From UBA7672 sp040398425 (GTDB lineage: Bacteria; Pseudomonadota; Alphaproteobacteria; Caulobacterales; Hyphomonadaceae): a DNA stretch of 64,000 nt. This document shows, in pieces, positions 44,196-52,809 of the stretch. Where the stretch lies: the NCBI GenBank assembly GCA_040398425.1, contig JBBATZ010000010.1, positions 19,414 through 83,413 of the forward strand, written 5' to 3'. Each line of letters starts with the position of its first letter. Position 1 is the stretch's first letter. Position numbers and translations under genes: made by a program. The notes beneath the pieces were generated by a model. That model was not told the DNA's origin, ran no database searches, and saw only the letters and a program-made list of their open reading frames with translations.

Positions 44196-45644
44196 ATGTC
44201 AGATTCACAGACCGCACAGACCGCATCGAGCCTGGCCCATCAAGGACCCTACTTCTTCTGCGGCATCGGCGGCAGCGGAATGTTGCCCCTGGCCCTGATC
44301 GTCAAGGCGCGTGGGCTCGATGTCGAGGGCTCGGACCGTTCGCTTGACGCGGGCCGCACCGCCGCGAAGTTCGATTTCCTGAGAGCACGCGACATCGGCC
44401 TGCACCCACAGGATGGGTCTGGCGTCACCCGCAAGGACCAGCTCCTCGTCACCTCCGCCGCCGTGGAGGATACCGTTCCCGATGTCGTCACCGCGAAGGC
44501 GCTCGGCTGCCCGCAGGTGACGCGACCACAGCTGCTGGCCCAACTGGTTAATTCCGCGAAAGTCTCCATCGCCGTAGGCGGCACGTCCGGCAAATCCACC
44601 ACCACCGGCATGATCGCCTGGATCCTCTACGCCACCCGCCGCGACCCCACCGTGATGAACGGCGCCGTGATGAAGAATTTCGTGGCCGGAGACTTTCCGT
44701 TTGCGTCCGCAATCGTCGGCGAAGGCGACATCTTCGTCTCGGAAGTCGATGAAAGCGACGGATCCATTGCGCTCTACCAGCCCACTATCGCCGTGCTCAA
44801 CAACATCGCGCTCGACCACAAGTCGATGGACGAGCTGCGCCGCCTGTTCAGCGAATTCGTCTCGAAGGCGCAAGTTGCCGTCTTCAACCTCGACAACGAC
44901 GAAACGCGCCGGCTCCATGACGAATTGAAGCTGCCAGGCGCTCTCACCTACTCCCTGACGGACACGGATGCTGACTTCTCTATCTCCGACCTGATGACCC
45001 AGCCCGATGGCCAGTCCTGCATCGTGACCGAAAAATCCACCGGCGAGCGCCAGCGCATCTGCCTGCAGACGCCGGGCCGCCACAACCTTTCCAACGGCCT
45101 CGCCGCCATCGCCGCCGCACGCGCCTGCGGATTGTCACTGCGCGAAGCCACGCTCGCCCTGATGAACTTCGTCGGCATCCGCCGCCGCCTCGAAGTCGTC
45201 GGCACAGCCAAGGACATCACCGTCATCGATGATTTCGGGCACAACCCGGACAAGATCGCTGCAACCCTTGCCACACTGCATCAGTTTCCCGGCCGCCTGC
45301 TCGTCATGTGGCAGCCGCATGGCTACGGCCCTATCCGCCAGATGAAGGATCAGCTGATCGAAATGTTCGCGCGCGACCTTTCCGCGAAAGATATCTTGCT
45401 CATGCCGGAGCCAGCCTATTTCGGCGGCACAGTCGACCGCTCCATAGGTTCCAACTTCATCGTGCAAGGCGTCACAGCCCAGGGCAAGAACGCCGCCGGC
45501 CTCCCCGACCGTGCCGCGTGCGGCGACAAGCTGGTCGAGATGGCGCAACCCGGCGATCTCATCGTCGTGATGGGCGCCCGTGACGACACGCTGACCGAAT
45601 TCGCCGCCGATGTCCTGCGGCGCGTCGGGGAGAAGAACTTCTAG
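44196..45644 (+). CDS. Mur ligase family protein (MurC/Mpl-like)
   Basis: 482 residues, ATP-dependent amide-bond ligase fold. N-terminal UDP-binding domain with FFCGIGGSGMLPLA and GSD; P-loop GGTSGKSTTTG with Lys133 (MurC and Mpl normally have GTHGKTTT); VSEVDESDGS; ATPase and C-terminal domains with PGRHNLSNGLAA and HNPDK. Could attach a peptide to UDP-MurNAc. Its divergent neighbour is an LD-carboxypeptidase; in E. coli Mpl re-attaches the tripeptide that such an enzyme makes, so recycling is plausible. The P-loop change means assignment to MurC or Mpl is not secure. ATG 44196 is preferred over the earlier frame start. Confidence 0.8.
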   Translation: MSDSQTAQTASSLAHQGPYFFCGIGGSGMLPLALIVKARGLDVEGSDRSLDAGRTAAKFDFLRARDIGLHPQDGSGVTRKDQLLVTSAAVEDTVPDVVTAKALGCPQVTRPQLLAQLVNSAKVSIAVGGTSGKSTTTGMIAWILYATRRDPTVMNGAVMKNFVAGDFPFASAIVGEGDIFVSEVDESDGSIALYQPTIAVLNNIALDHKSMDELRRLFSEFVSKAQVAVFNLDNDETRRLHDELKLPGALTYSLTDTDADFSISDLMTQPDGQSCIVTEKSTGERQRICLQTPGRHNLSNGLAAIAAARACGLSLREATLALMNFVGIRRRLEVVGTAKDITVIDDFGHNPDKIAATLATLHQFPGRLLVMWQPHGYGPIRQMKDQLIEMFARDLSAKDILLMPEPAYFGGTVDRSIGSNFIVQGVTAQGKNAAGLPDRAACGDKLVEMAQPGDLIVVMGARDDTLTEFAADVLRRVGEKNF

Positions 45645-45714
45645 CTGCCGGACCAAATCACTAGCCACCCACAACGCACGCCGCTACGCTCCCGTATCAA
45701 CCGGGAGATCCGCT

Positions 45715-47883
45715 ATGGCCATTCGCATGCTTGCGCTCACAGTCAGCGCACTCGCACTCGCATCCTGCGCCACGGCTCCTGCGACCAGCTACGCGCCCGG
45801 AGCACCCTTCGACGCCTCCATCGCTCACAGCATCGCGCAGAACTACGACGCCCGCGTCATACGCGATAAATTCGGCGTCCCGCACATCTACGGCAAGCGC
45901 AACGCCGACGTCGCCTACGGCCTTGCCTATGCCCATGCCGAAGACGACTGGAAGACAATCGAGGAAGTCATCCGCTCCAGCCGCGGCACGCTCTCCGAGA
46001 TCGTTGGCGACAGCGGCGCCAAATCGGATGATCTGATCCTCGCGCTCGGAAACACCGAAATCGTCAATCGCGACTATGACGCGAAGGCCTCGCCCAAGTC
46101 CAAAGCCGTGGTCGAAGGTTACGCCGCCGGCCTCAACCTCTGGTGCGCTGAACATCCGGAAACGACCTGCGCCCGCACCATGCCGATCACCGGCCGGGAC
46201 ATCATGGCAGGCTTCGTCAATCGCCCGATGTCGTTCTACGGCTTTGAGGGCGAGGTGGACTCACTCCTCTCCGGCCGCGCCACCATGGAGATGTCGACCA
46301 AGTCCACGCGCCAGGCCTTTATCGACACGACCGACGATATCGAGCTCGGCTCCAACGGCCTCGCCGTCGGCCCGTCGCGTTCGGCCGACGGCCACACGCG
46401 CCTCGCCGCCAACTCCCACCAGCCCTATGAAGGCCGCGTCGCCTGGTACGAAGCTCGCCTCAAATCCGAGGAAGGCATCGACCTGATCGGCGGCCTCTTC
46501 CCCGGCACCCCCATCATTCTCACTGGCGTCGGCCCCAATTTCGGCTGGGCGTCCACCGTCAACAAGCCGGACCTGTTCGACACGTTCAAGCTGGTCGTGG
46601 ACGACGAAAAGGCGCCAACGAAGTACCGGATGGACGGCGTCTGGAAGGATTTCGAGCGCAAGCAGATCAAGTACAACGTGCTGCGCAACGGCGCGCTCGT
46701 GCCCGTTGAACGCGTCGGCCTCACATCCGTGCACGGTCCCGCCTACGTGACTGAAAAAGGCGTCTTCGCGCTGTCCTATGTCGGCAAGGGCGACTTCGGC
46801 CACCTCGACCAGTACCTCGCGATGAACATGGCGAAGACGGTCGACGACTGGCGCGCCGCCCAGATCAAGTACAACTCGATCCCTTCTGTGAACTACATCG
46901 TCGGCGATTCCAAAGGCGGCATCGCCTATTTCTGGAACGCCCACATGCCGAAGCGCGAGCCCGGCTGGGACCGCACCAAGGTCCTCCCTGGCGACATTTC
47001 AGAAACGCTCTGGAAAGGCTGGGAATCCCCCACTGCGCTTCCGTCGGTCATTCGACCCAAGTCCGGCTACATCGTGAACTCGAACCACTCGCCGCTGCTC
47101 GTCTCGGCCCCGGAAGACAATCCGAAAGCCGAGAGTTATCCGAAGGAGTTCGGCCTCGACACGCTCGTCACCAATCGCGGCCTGCGCGCGCAGGAGTTGT
47201 TCGGCGCCGACACCTCGATCACCCGCGACGAGTTCTTCGCCTACAAGATGGACGACAAGTATTCGACCGGCAGCAACGTCATGAAGATGCAGGCCGACTT
47301 CAAAAACGTGGATCCAGGCCCCGATGCCGATCTCAAGGCCGCGCTTGCCATCGTCGCTGCGTGGAACGGCGAAGCCGACATGGAGAACCGCAATGCCGCC
47401 CTCACAATCTTCGCCGCGCAAGCGGCGATGGGCAGCCAGATCCACGACACCTATAGTCGCGAGAAGGCCCTCGCCTCGCTCAAATCCACGGCCGCCCTGC
47501 TGAAAGCCTCCGCCGGCCGCATCGACCCGAAATGGAGCGAAGTCAGCCGCGTCGCGCGTGGCAAGCAGTCATGGCCCACCAATGGCGGCCCGGACACACT
47601 GCGCGCCGTCTACGTCGCCGGCGACCTCATGAAGGACAAGTTCCGCTCCGGCCGCGCCGGCGACACCTATGTCGCCATTGCTGACTGGGCGCCGGATGGC
47701 ACGTATCGTATCGATACGATCCATCAATACGGCTCCGCGACGCTGGATGCTTCATCCGCCCACTATGCCGATCAGGCGCCCATCTTCGCGGCCGAGAAGT
47801 GGAAGCAACCGCCGATTACGCTGGAAGGCGTGCTGAGGCAAGCCGAGCGCGACTACCGGCCGGGCAAGAACCCAGTGAAGTAA
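45715..47883 (+). CDS. Penicillin acylase family lipoprotein
   Basis: 722 residues. Lipobox LALASC at the signal end; then an N-terminal alpha subunit with VPHIYGKRNADVAYGLAYAHAEDD; processing site GSNGLAVG places the Ntn nucleophile at Ser213. The beta subunit continues with LAANSHQPYEG, FGWASTVN and a late NSNHSP. Family members cleave penicillins, cephalosporins or N-acyl-homoserine lactones; which one is not determinable. It is anchored on the periplasmic side. Start ATG 45715 follows GGGAG; the longer frame from 45610 is upstream noise. Confidence 0.9.
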   Translation: MAIRMLALTVSALALASCATAPATSYAPGAPFDASIAHSIAQNYDARVIRDKFGVPHIYGKRNADVAYGLAYAHAEDDWKTIEEVIRSSRGTLSEIVGDSGAKSDDLILALGNTEIVNRDYDAKASPKSKAVVEGYAAGLNLWCAEHPETTCARTMPITGRDIMAGFVNRPMSFYGFEGEVDSLLSGRATMEMSTKSTRQAFIDTTDDIELGSNGLAVGPSRSADGHTRLAANSHQPYEGRVAWYEARLKSEEGIDLIGGLFPGTPIILTGVGPNFGWASTVNKPDLFDTFKLVVDDEKAPTKYRMDGVWKDFERKQIKYNVLRNGALVPVERVGLTSVHGPAYVTEKGVFALSYVGKGDFGHLDQYLAMNMAKTVDDWRAAQIKYNSIPSVNYIVGDSKGGIAYFWNAHMPKREPGWDRTKVLPGDISETLWKGWESPTALPSVIRPKSGYIVNSNHSPLLVSAPEDNPKAESYPKEFGLDTLVTNRGLRAQELFGADTSITRDEFFAYKMDDKYSTGSNVMKMQADFKNVDPGPDADLKAALAIVAAWNGEADMENRNAALTIFAAQAAMGSQIHDTYSREKALASLKSTAALLKASAGRIDPKWSEVSRVARGKQSWPTNGGPDTLRAVYVAGDLMKDKFRSGRAGDTYVAIADWAPDGTYRIDTIHQYGSATLDASSAHYADQAPIFAAEKWKQPPITLEGVLRQAERDYRPGKNPVK

Positions 47884-48050
47884 CGCCCGTCGCGTTCGCC
47901 AAGCATTCGCCGCCGACGCAAGCCCGCCTCGCGCTTCATTTCAGGAAGCGCGAGGCTGATACGCCGTACACGGAATGATAGAAAGTTCGCGTATCAGGCG
48001 ACTGTCTCCACTGCGCAACGCCCCCTTCTTCCCTGCCCGATACCACCGAT

Positions 48051-48084
48051 ATCGTTTGACACTGTTAATGCAGGGGCAAACGAT
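48051..48084 (+). promoter_or_regulatory. Promoter with flanking inverted repeat before the TonB receptor
   Basis: TTGACA at 48056-48061 and AACGAT at 48079-48084, 17 nt apart. ATCGTTTG at 48051-48058 and its exact complement CAAACGAT at 48077-48084 straddle them, giving an 8-bp inverted repeat with 18-bp spacing. Possible operator. Confidence 0.45.
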
Positions 48085-48136
48085 TGCCGATCTGCGGGCA
48101 CCAGACCCGCGTTTCACAACTCAGGGGAGACAGGTG

Positions 48137-50977
48137 ATGGTTCATTCACTTCGCCGCCGGGTGATGGTTGGCCTCAGTGCAATGGCGCTTGCCGCCGCAC
48201 TGACAGCGCCGGCGATTGCTCAGCAAGCTGCACCGGAAGACCGCGACACGGTCATCATCACGGGATCTCGCATCCGTGTAGACCCGCTCGACCAACTCCA
48301 GCCGATCACCACGGTCGGTGAGGAAGAGATCGACAAGACGGGGCTCACATCGACCGCTGATATCCTCCAGCGCCTGCCCATCGCATCGGGCGGCCTCAAC
48401 CAGCGCAACAACAACTCCGGCAACTTCGGCAACCCGCCGGATGGCGGCGGCGTTGGCGCCGGCGCCGCCGAGATTGATCTCCGCTATCTCGGCTCGCGCC
48501 GCGTGCTCGTCCTCGTCGACGGCCTGCGCTGGGTGCAGGGCGCATCCGCGTCCGGCGTGCCGGGCTCGGTCGACCTCAACACGATCCCGACCAACATGAT
48601 CGAGCGGATCGAAGTGCTTCAGGAAGGCGCATCCCCTATCTATGGGTCAGACGCCATCGCAGGCGTCGTCAACATCATCACCAAGAAGCACCAGGACGGG
48701 CTGCAAGCCAGCGCCCAGGTTGGGGGCTATGAAGACGGCGACGGCTTCACGCAGGAATACAACCTCTCCTTCGGCATCAACGGCGATCGGACAAACGCGG
48801 TTATTGGCGTCAGCTATCTCGACCAGGACGGCGTCCTCTCGGCTGACCGCCCGACCACGGCCTTCCCAACACCCAACTCAAGCTCCTGCCTCGCTGGCGG
48901 GTGCTCGTCGGGCACGCCCCTCGGCCGCTTCATCGTAAGTGATCCGAACACGGAAACGGACCTCGACCTGACACTACGCGCCGCGTTAGCGCCGGGCGTC
49001 GTGCCGGCTTACAACCCCGCCAACCCAACGGGGCCGGGATCGTCATTCAAGAACTTCACGACCGCAGACCGGTTCAACTTCCAGCCGTTCAACTACGTTG
49101 CGACCCCGTCCGAACGGTTGGGCATGTTCGCCACGATCGAGCATGAGTTTGCTGACAACCTGAAGTTCTCGGGCAAGGCAACGTATGTAAACCGCCGCTC
49201 GGCCAACCAGGCAGCGCCCCTGCCCCTTTTCGTCGGACCGGACGCCGGCAACGGCAACCTGCTCGACCAGGTGACCATCGACTCAACCAACCCCTTCAAC
49301 CCGTTCGGCTTCGACCTCGAAGCCGGTACGCTGGCCTTCATCGGCCGCCGTCTGGTTGAGGCCGGTCCGCGTCACTACGAACAGGACGTCAACACGTTCA
49401 ACGTCACGGGCACCCTCGCCGGCGACTTCGCCGCCCTCGACCGCAACTGGTTCTGGGACGTAAACGCTGTCTGGTCGCGCAACACCGCAGAACAGACCTT
49501 TACCGGCAACGTCAACGCCCAGCGCGTGCAGCAGGCCCTCGGCCCGGTTGCCCAGTGCACCGGCGCCTGCGTGCCGCTTAACCTGTTCGGCGGCGCTGGT
49601 ACGATCACGGCCGACCAGCTCGCGTTCATTGGTTTCGTCCAGCACGACTCTTCCGAGCAGGAACTCCGCGATTTCAGCGCCAACGTCACGGGCGACCTCT
49701 TCGCCCTGCCGGCCGGCAATGTGCAGATCGCGGTTGGCCTTGAACACCGCGAGACGGAAGGCTCCTTCCAGCCCGACGCCATCGTTGCTGCTGGACTGTC
49801 TTCGGACATCCCGGCTCAACCGGCGCGCGGCGCGATCGACGTCGACGAAGCCTATGTCGAGTTCAGCATTCCAGTCCTGAAAGACATGCCTTTCGCAAAA
49901 GAACTGTCGTTCAGCGTGGCTGGCCGCACGTTCGACTACTCCACATCGGGCAGCGACAGCACCGTGAAAGCCGGCGCGACCTATCGCCCGATCGATGATG
50001 TACTGCTCCGCGCAAGCTGGGGCGAGGGCTTCCGCGCGCCATCGATCGGCGAACTGTTCGGCACGGCTTCGCGCTTCGACCAGGAAGTCGTGGATCCCTG
50101 CTCTGGCTTCCTGACGCAACCGTTGACGATCCGGCAGAACTGCATCGCCCGCGGCGTTCCCGCCAACGGATCCTATGTGCAGCTCAACCCGCAGATCGGC
50201 GTCATTACCAGCGGCAACCCCAACCTCACCCCGGAAACCAGCGAGTCCTGGAATGTCGGCGGCGTCTGGAGCCCTGAGTTCTTCAAGGATCAGGCGTGGA
50301 CGCGGGGCATGACTTTCGAAGTCAACTATGCTGACATCGAAGTCACCGACGCGATCCAGGCCCAGAACGGTCAAGCCCTGCTCGACCGTTGCGCCCAGAC
50401 GCTCGACCTGCTGGCCTGCAACACCATCACCCGCACGGCCTCGGGTCAGGTGATCGGCATCGCCAACCCGCTGATCAACATCGGCGGCGTCAAGACGAAA
50501 CAGGTCGATTTCACCGTCACATACGGCGCTCCGGAAATGTCCATCGGCGCGATCGACCTGCGCCTCAACGTGGCTCACCTCGACGAGTTCACGGAATTCG
50601 TCCCCACCTCGGCCGGCCTCACGCCGGTCTCGCGTGAAGGCACGGAACGCGGCAGCCCTGACCAGGCCTATCCGGACTGGAAAGGTTCGTTCGGCGTTGA
50701 CTGGAGCCTCGGGCCGTTCGGCGCATCGCTCCTGTCGCGCTTCGTCTCCTCGGTCGATGAGCCGGGCAACAAGCTCGACTCCGTGAACTATCTCGACGCC
50801 CAGTTCCGCTGGACGCCGGAATTCATGCAGGACAACGCGGCGCTGACGGTCGGCATCCTCAACATCACGGACGAAGATCCGCCGGCCTGCTTCACCTGCG
50901 GCCTCAACAACTTTGACCCGACGACCTATGATCCGCCGGGCCGCTTCGGCTACGTCCGGGTCGCCTTCAAGGGCTAA
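48137..50977 (+). CDS. TonB-dependent outer-membrane receptor
   Basis: 946 residues. Signal peptide (about 1-30), TonB-box-like DTVIITGSRI (about 37-46), plug domain (about 50-190, with LRYLGSRRVLVLVDG and SPIYGSDAIAGVVNIITKK), then a 22-strand barrel ending in GYVRVAFKG with terminal residue Gly after a usual aromatic pattern. Several Cys pairs occur in outer loops. The substrate is unknown. GGGGAGA lies seven bases before the ATG at 48137. Terminates at the hairpin 51003-51039. Confidence 0.93.
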   Translation: MVHSLRRRVMVGLSAMALAAALTAPAIAQQAAPEDRDTVIITGSRIRVDPLDQLQPITTVGEEEIDKTGLTSTADILQRLPIASGGLNQRNNNSGNFGNPPDGGGVGAGAAEIDLRYLGSRRVLVLVDGLRWVQGASASGVPGSVDLNTIPTNMIERIEVLQEGASPIYGSDAIAGVVNIITKKHQDGLQASAQVGGYEDGDGFTQEYNLSFGINGDRTNAVIGVSYLDQDGVLSADRPTTAFPTPNSSSCLAGGCSSGTPLGRFIVSDPNTETDLDLTLRAALAPGVVPAYNPANPTGPGSSFKNFTTADRFNFQPFNYVATPSERLGMFATIEHEFADNLKFSGKATYVNRRSANQAAPLPLFVGPDAGNGNLLDQVTIDSTNPFNPFGFDLEAGTLAFIGRRLVEAGPRHYEQDVNTFNVTGTLAGDFAALDRNWFWDVNAVWSRNTAEQTFTGNVNAQRVQQALGPVAQCTGACVPLNLFGGAGTITADQLAFIGFVQHDSSEQELRDFSANVTGDLFALPAGNVQIAVGLEHRETEGSFQPDAIVAAGLSSDIPAQPARGAIDVDEAYVEFSIPVLKDMPFAKELSFSVAGRTFDYSTSGSDSTVKAGATYRPIDDVLLRASWGEGFRAPSIGELFGTASRFDQEVVDPCSGFLTQPLTIRQNCIARGVPANGSYVQLNPQIGVITSGNPNLTPETSESWNVGGVWSPEFFKDQAWTRGMTFEVNYADIEVTDAIQAQNGQALLDRCAQTLDLLACNTITRTASGQVIGIANPLINIGGVKTKQVDFTVTYGAPEMSIGAIDLRLNVAHLDEFTEFVPTSAGLTPVSREGTERGSPDQAYPDWKGSFGVDWSLGPFGASLLSRFVSSVDEPGNKLDSVNYLDAQFRWTPEFMQDNAALTVGILNITDEDPPACFTCGLNNFDPTTYDPPGRFGYVRVAFKG

Positions 50978-51002
50978 CCGGCCAAACCCTCGCGAAATGC
51001 AA

Positions 51003-51039
51003 TTGGCCAGCGGCTCTCACCGCTGGCCAACTTGTTTTT
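51003..51039 (+). terminator. Strong rho-independent terminator after the TonB receptor
   Basis: A perfect 11-bp stem TTGGCCAGCGG/CCGCTGGCCAA around a six-base loop, followed by CTTGTTTTT. It sits between the receptor and the convergent phaR. Confidence 0.9.
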
Positions 51040-51058
51040 GGAGTTTAACCCTTCGCCG

Positions 51059-51673
51059 TTACCTCTTGGCCGACTTCTTCTCTAGCTCTTCAAGGCGTGC
51101 GCGCAGAACCTTCAGCTCCTCGGCATCTCGCGTCTCCGCGGACTCAGATGTCGGCTCGGCCTTCTTCGGCTGCGCAACACCGCCCATGCCCGGCATGTTG
51201 GACATTCCCGGTATGGCGCCGCTCCAGAAGCCGGCGAGGCGCTTCTGGTATTCGCGCTGCATCTCCTGCATCGCAGCGGGATCGAAGACATTCCACGGCA
51301 TCGTGGTCGCCCCCGACATCGCGCCGGTCACCTGGCTCGCCAGCTGTTCCTGCTGCGTGCGGATGAAAGCGACCGACTGCTCAAACAGCCCGGTCATCAT
51401 CTCGCTGGCCTTGGACTGGTGAAGCCGGATCATGTCCATCATCAGGTCAGCCGACAGCATGGCTCCGGCGGACTTGCCCTCCTGTTCCATTATGATCTGC
51501 AACAGGACCTGCCGCGTCACGTCCTCGCCGGACTCGGTGTCCTCGACGCGGATGTTCGCGCCATTGCGCACCATCTCCGCCACTTCAGGCAGGCGCACAT
51601 AGCTGGACGCGTTCTTGTTATAGAGCTTCCGGCTCGGATACCGGCGCAATTCGATGGTTTCAGGTTCGCTCAT
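51059..51673 (-). CDS. phaR: Polyhydroxyalkanoate synthesis repressor PhaR
   Basis: 204 residues. The N-terminal DNA-binding domain IELRRYPSRKLYNKNASSYV is diagnostic of PhaR; the central PHB-accumulation regulatory domain (about 70-120) and a Met/Gly-rich stretch precede a charged C-terminal helix. PhaR represses phasin and synthase genes until PHB granules titrate it. ATG 51673 is used; TTG 51679 would add two residues. Thirty bases downstream of the alpha/beta hydrolase on the same strand, so possibly cotranscribed. Confidence 0.92.
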   Translation of the reverse strand: MSEPETIELRRYPSRKLYNKNASSYVRLPEVAEMVRNGANIRVEDTESGEDVTRQVLLQIIMEQEGKSAGAMLSADLMMDMIRLHQSKASEMMTGLFEQSVAFIRTQQEQLASQVTGAMSGATTMPWNVFDPAAMQEMQREYQKRLAGFWSGAIPGMSNMPGMGGVAQPKKAEPTSESAETRDAEELKVLRARLEELEKKSAKR

Positions 51674-51703
51674 GGTCAATCCAGCAAGTGTGTCGTTGAA
51701 AGC

Positions 51704-52558
51704 TTAGCGCGCCAGCCACGCTTCGACGGCGCCGTAGAACGCCGCAGGCTGGTCGAACATGACATAGTGACGGGCATCGTCGATGCGATGCCGCCGTCCA
51801 TCCCGAAGGCCGGAATAGGACGCGGCATAAACCTGGTCGAGGCCCAGCTTCGAGGCCGGCGTCGTGCGATCCCATGTATAGATCACATCCACAGGTGCCG
51901 CGATGCGCTGCAGGTCGCCGCGCAGGTCGGTCACAATCACCTCGGCCATGACATCCGCTGTCGTCTGCTGGTCAGAGGCGACGCCCCACCGGATGATGCG
52001 GTCAGCGTGAGCCGAATCTCGCACCAGTTTCTCCGTGGTCCGGCGAATATCCTCGTGCAGGTCCAGCTTCGACCGCTCGACATAGCTGCGGCGCGAATGC
52101 TGCGCGAACGGCGCCATCGACGTGGCTGTGGCGAAAGGATTGATCAGCACCGAGAAGTAGGCCGGCACGTCCACGACCATCAGGCGCTCGACCACGTCGG
52201 CGTGGTCGCGCGCCAGCATCAGAGCGATGAGGCCGCCCATCGAATGGCCGACAACCGCCACAGGGCCGACTTTCAGCGTGCGGATATAGGCTGCCAGCGC
52301 ATCAGCCGTAGGCTTCATGTAATTCATGGGATCGCGCAGCGCGCTCGGCGCAAGGCCGGCAAAGCCGCGCAAATGGATCGCATGCCTGCGCACGCCCGGA
52401 AGCAGCGCGCCGGCCTCTTCCCAACACTCGGGTGAGGCGGCCAGACCATGGATCATGACGACGTCGCGACCCGCGCCCTCGACGGAGCCGATGAACAGCG
52501 CGCCTTCCCACACCACGGGATTGCGCTTCAACAAACGTGCGAGGGAGCCAATCTGCAT
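51704..52558 (-). CDS. Alpha/beta hydrolase
   Basis: 284 residues. Oxyanion strand VVMIHGLAASPECW, nucleophile elbow GHSMGG, and C-terminal DDARHYVMFDQP supplying His complete the canonical triad. No signal peptide, so cytoplasmic. Lies between phaC (divergent, 251 bp) and phaR (30 bp downstream). A role in PHB or thioester hydrolysis is possible from context but not shown. Confidence 0.85.
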   Translation of the reverse strand: MQIGSLARLLKRNPVVWEGALFIGSVEGAGRDVVMIHGLAASPECWEEAGALLPGVRRHAIHLRGFAGLAPSALRDPMNYMKPTADALAAYIRTLKVGPVAVVGHSMGGLIALMLARDHADVVERLMVVDVPAYFSVLINPFATATSMAPFAQHSRRSYVERSKLDLHEDIRRTTEKLVRDSAHADRIIRWGVASDQQTTADVMAEVIVTDLRGDLQRIAAPVDVIYTWDRTTPASKLGLDQVYAASYSGLRDGRRHRIDDARHYVMFDQPAAFYGAVEAWLAR

Positions 52559-52659
52559 GTGCGGAGGCGTCTCCAGCTTGATCGAGTCAATTACGTGAGC
52601 AGGTGCAGCAATCCCCAGTAACCCGTCTACACGGGTCGCTGCGATTCATGAAGCACGGA

Positions 52660-52673
52660 TTTGCCGCAGGGCG
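52660..52673. promoter_or_regulatory. Candidate PhaR operator upstream of phaC
   Basis: TTTGCCGCAGGGCG, 13 of 14 bases identical to TTTGCCGCAGCGCG at 55509-55522 before the phasin. PhaR proteins are known to bind TGC/GCA-rich sites near such genes. It could govern both phaC and the divergent hydrolase-phaR pair. Confidence 0.4.
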
Positions 52674-52809
52674 TCAAAAGAGTTCCATAGGCCTTCGTTG
52701 CGGCGGCGTCCCGAATGCTGCGCTGCGAGAAAACTCCCTTTTTCATATGGCGTTTGACCGGCATCGATGGGGTGTTACCTATCGTCCAGCAAACGTATTC
52801 GGGCAGACC

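Noticed and set aside
44205..45083. 292-codon minus-strand frame
   Set aside because: Antisense to the Mur ligase; shadow.
49283..50578. 431-codon minus-strand frame
   Set aside because: Antisense to the TonB receptor, no domain, shadow composition.
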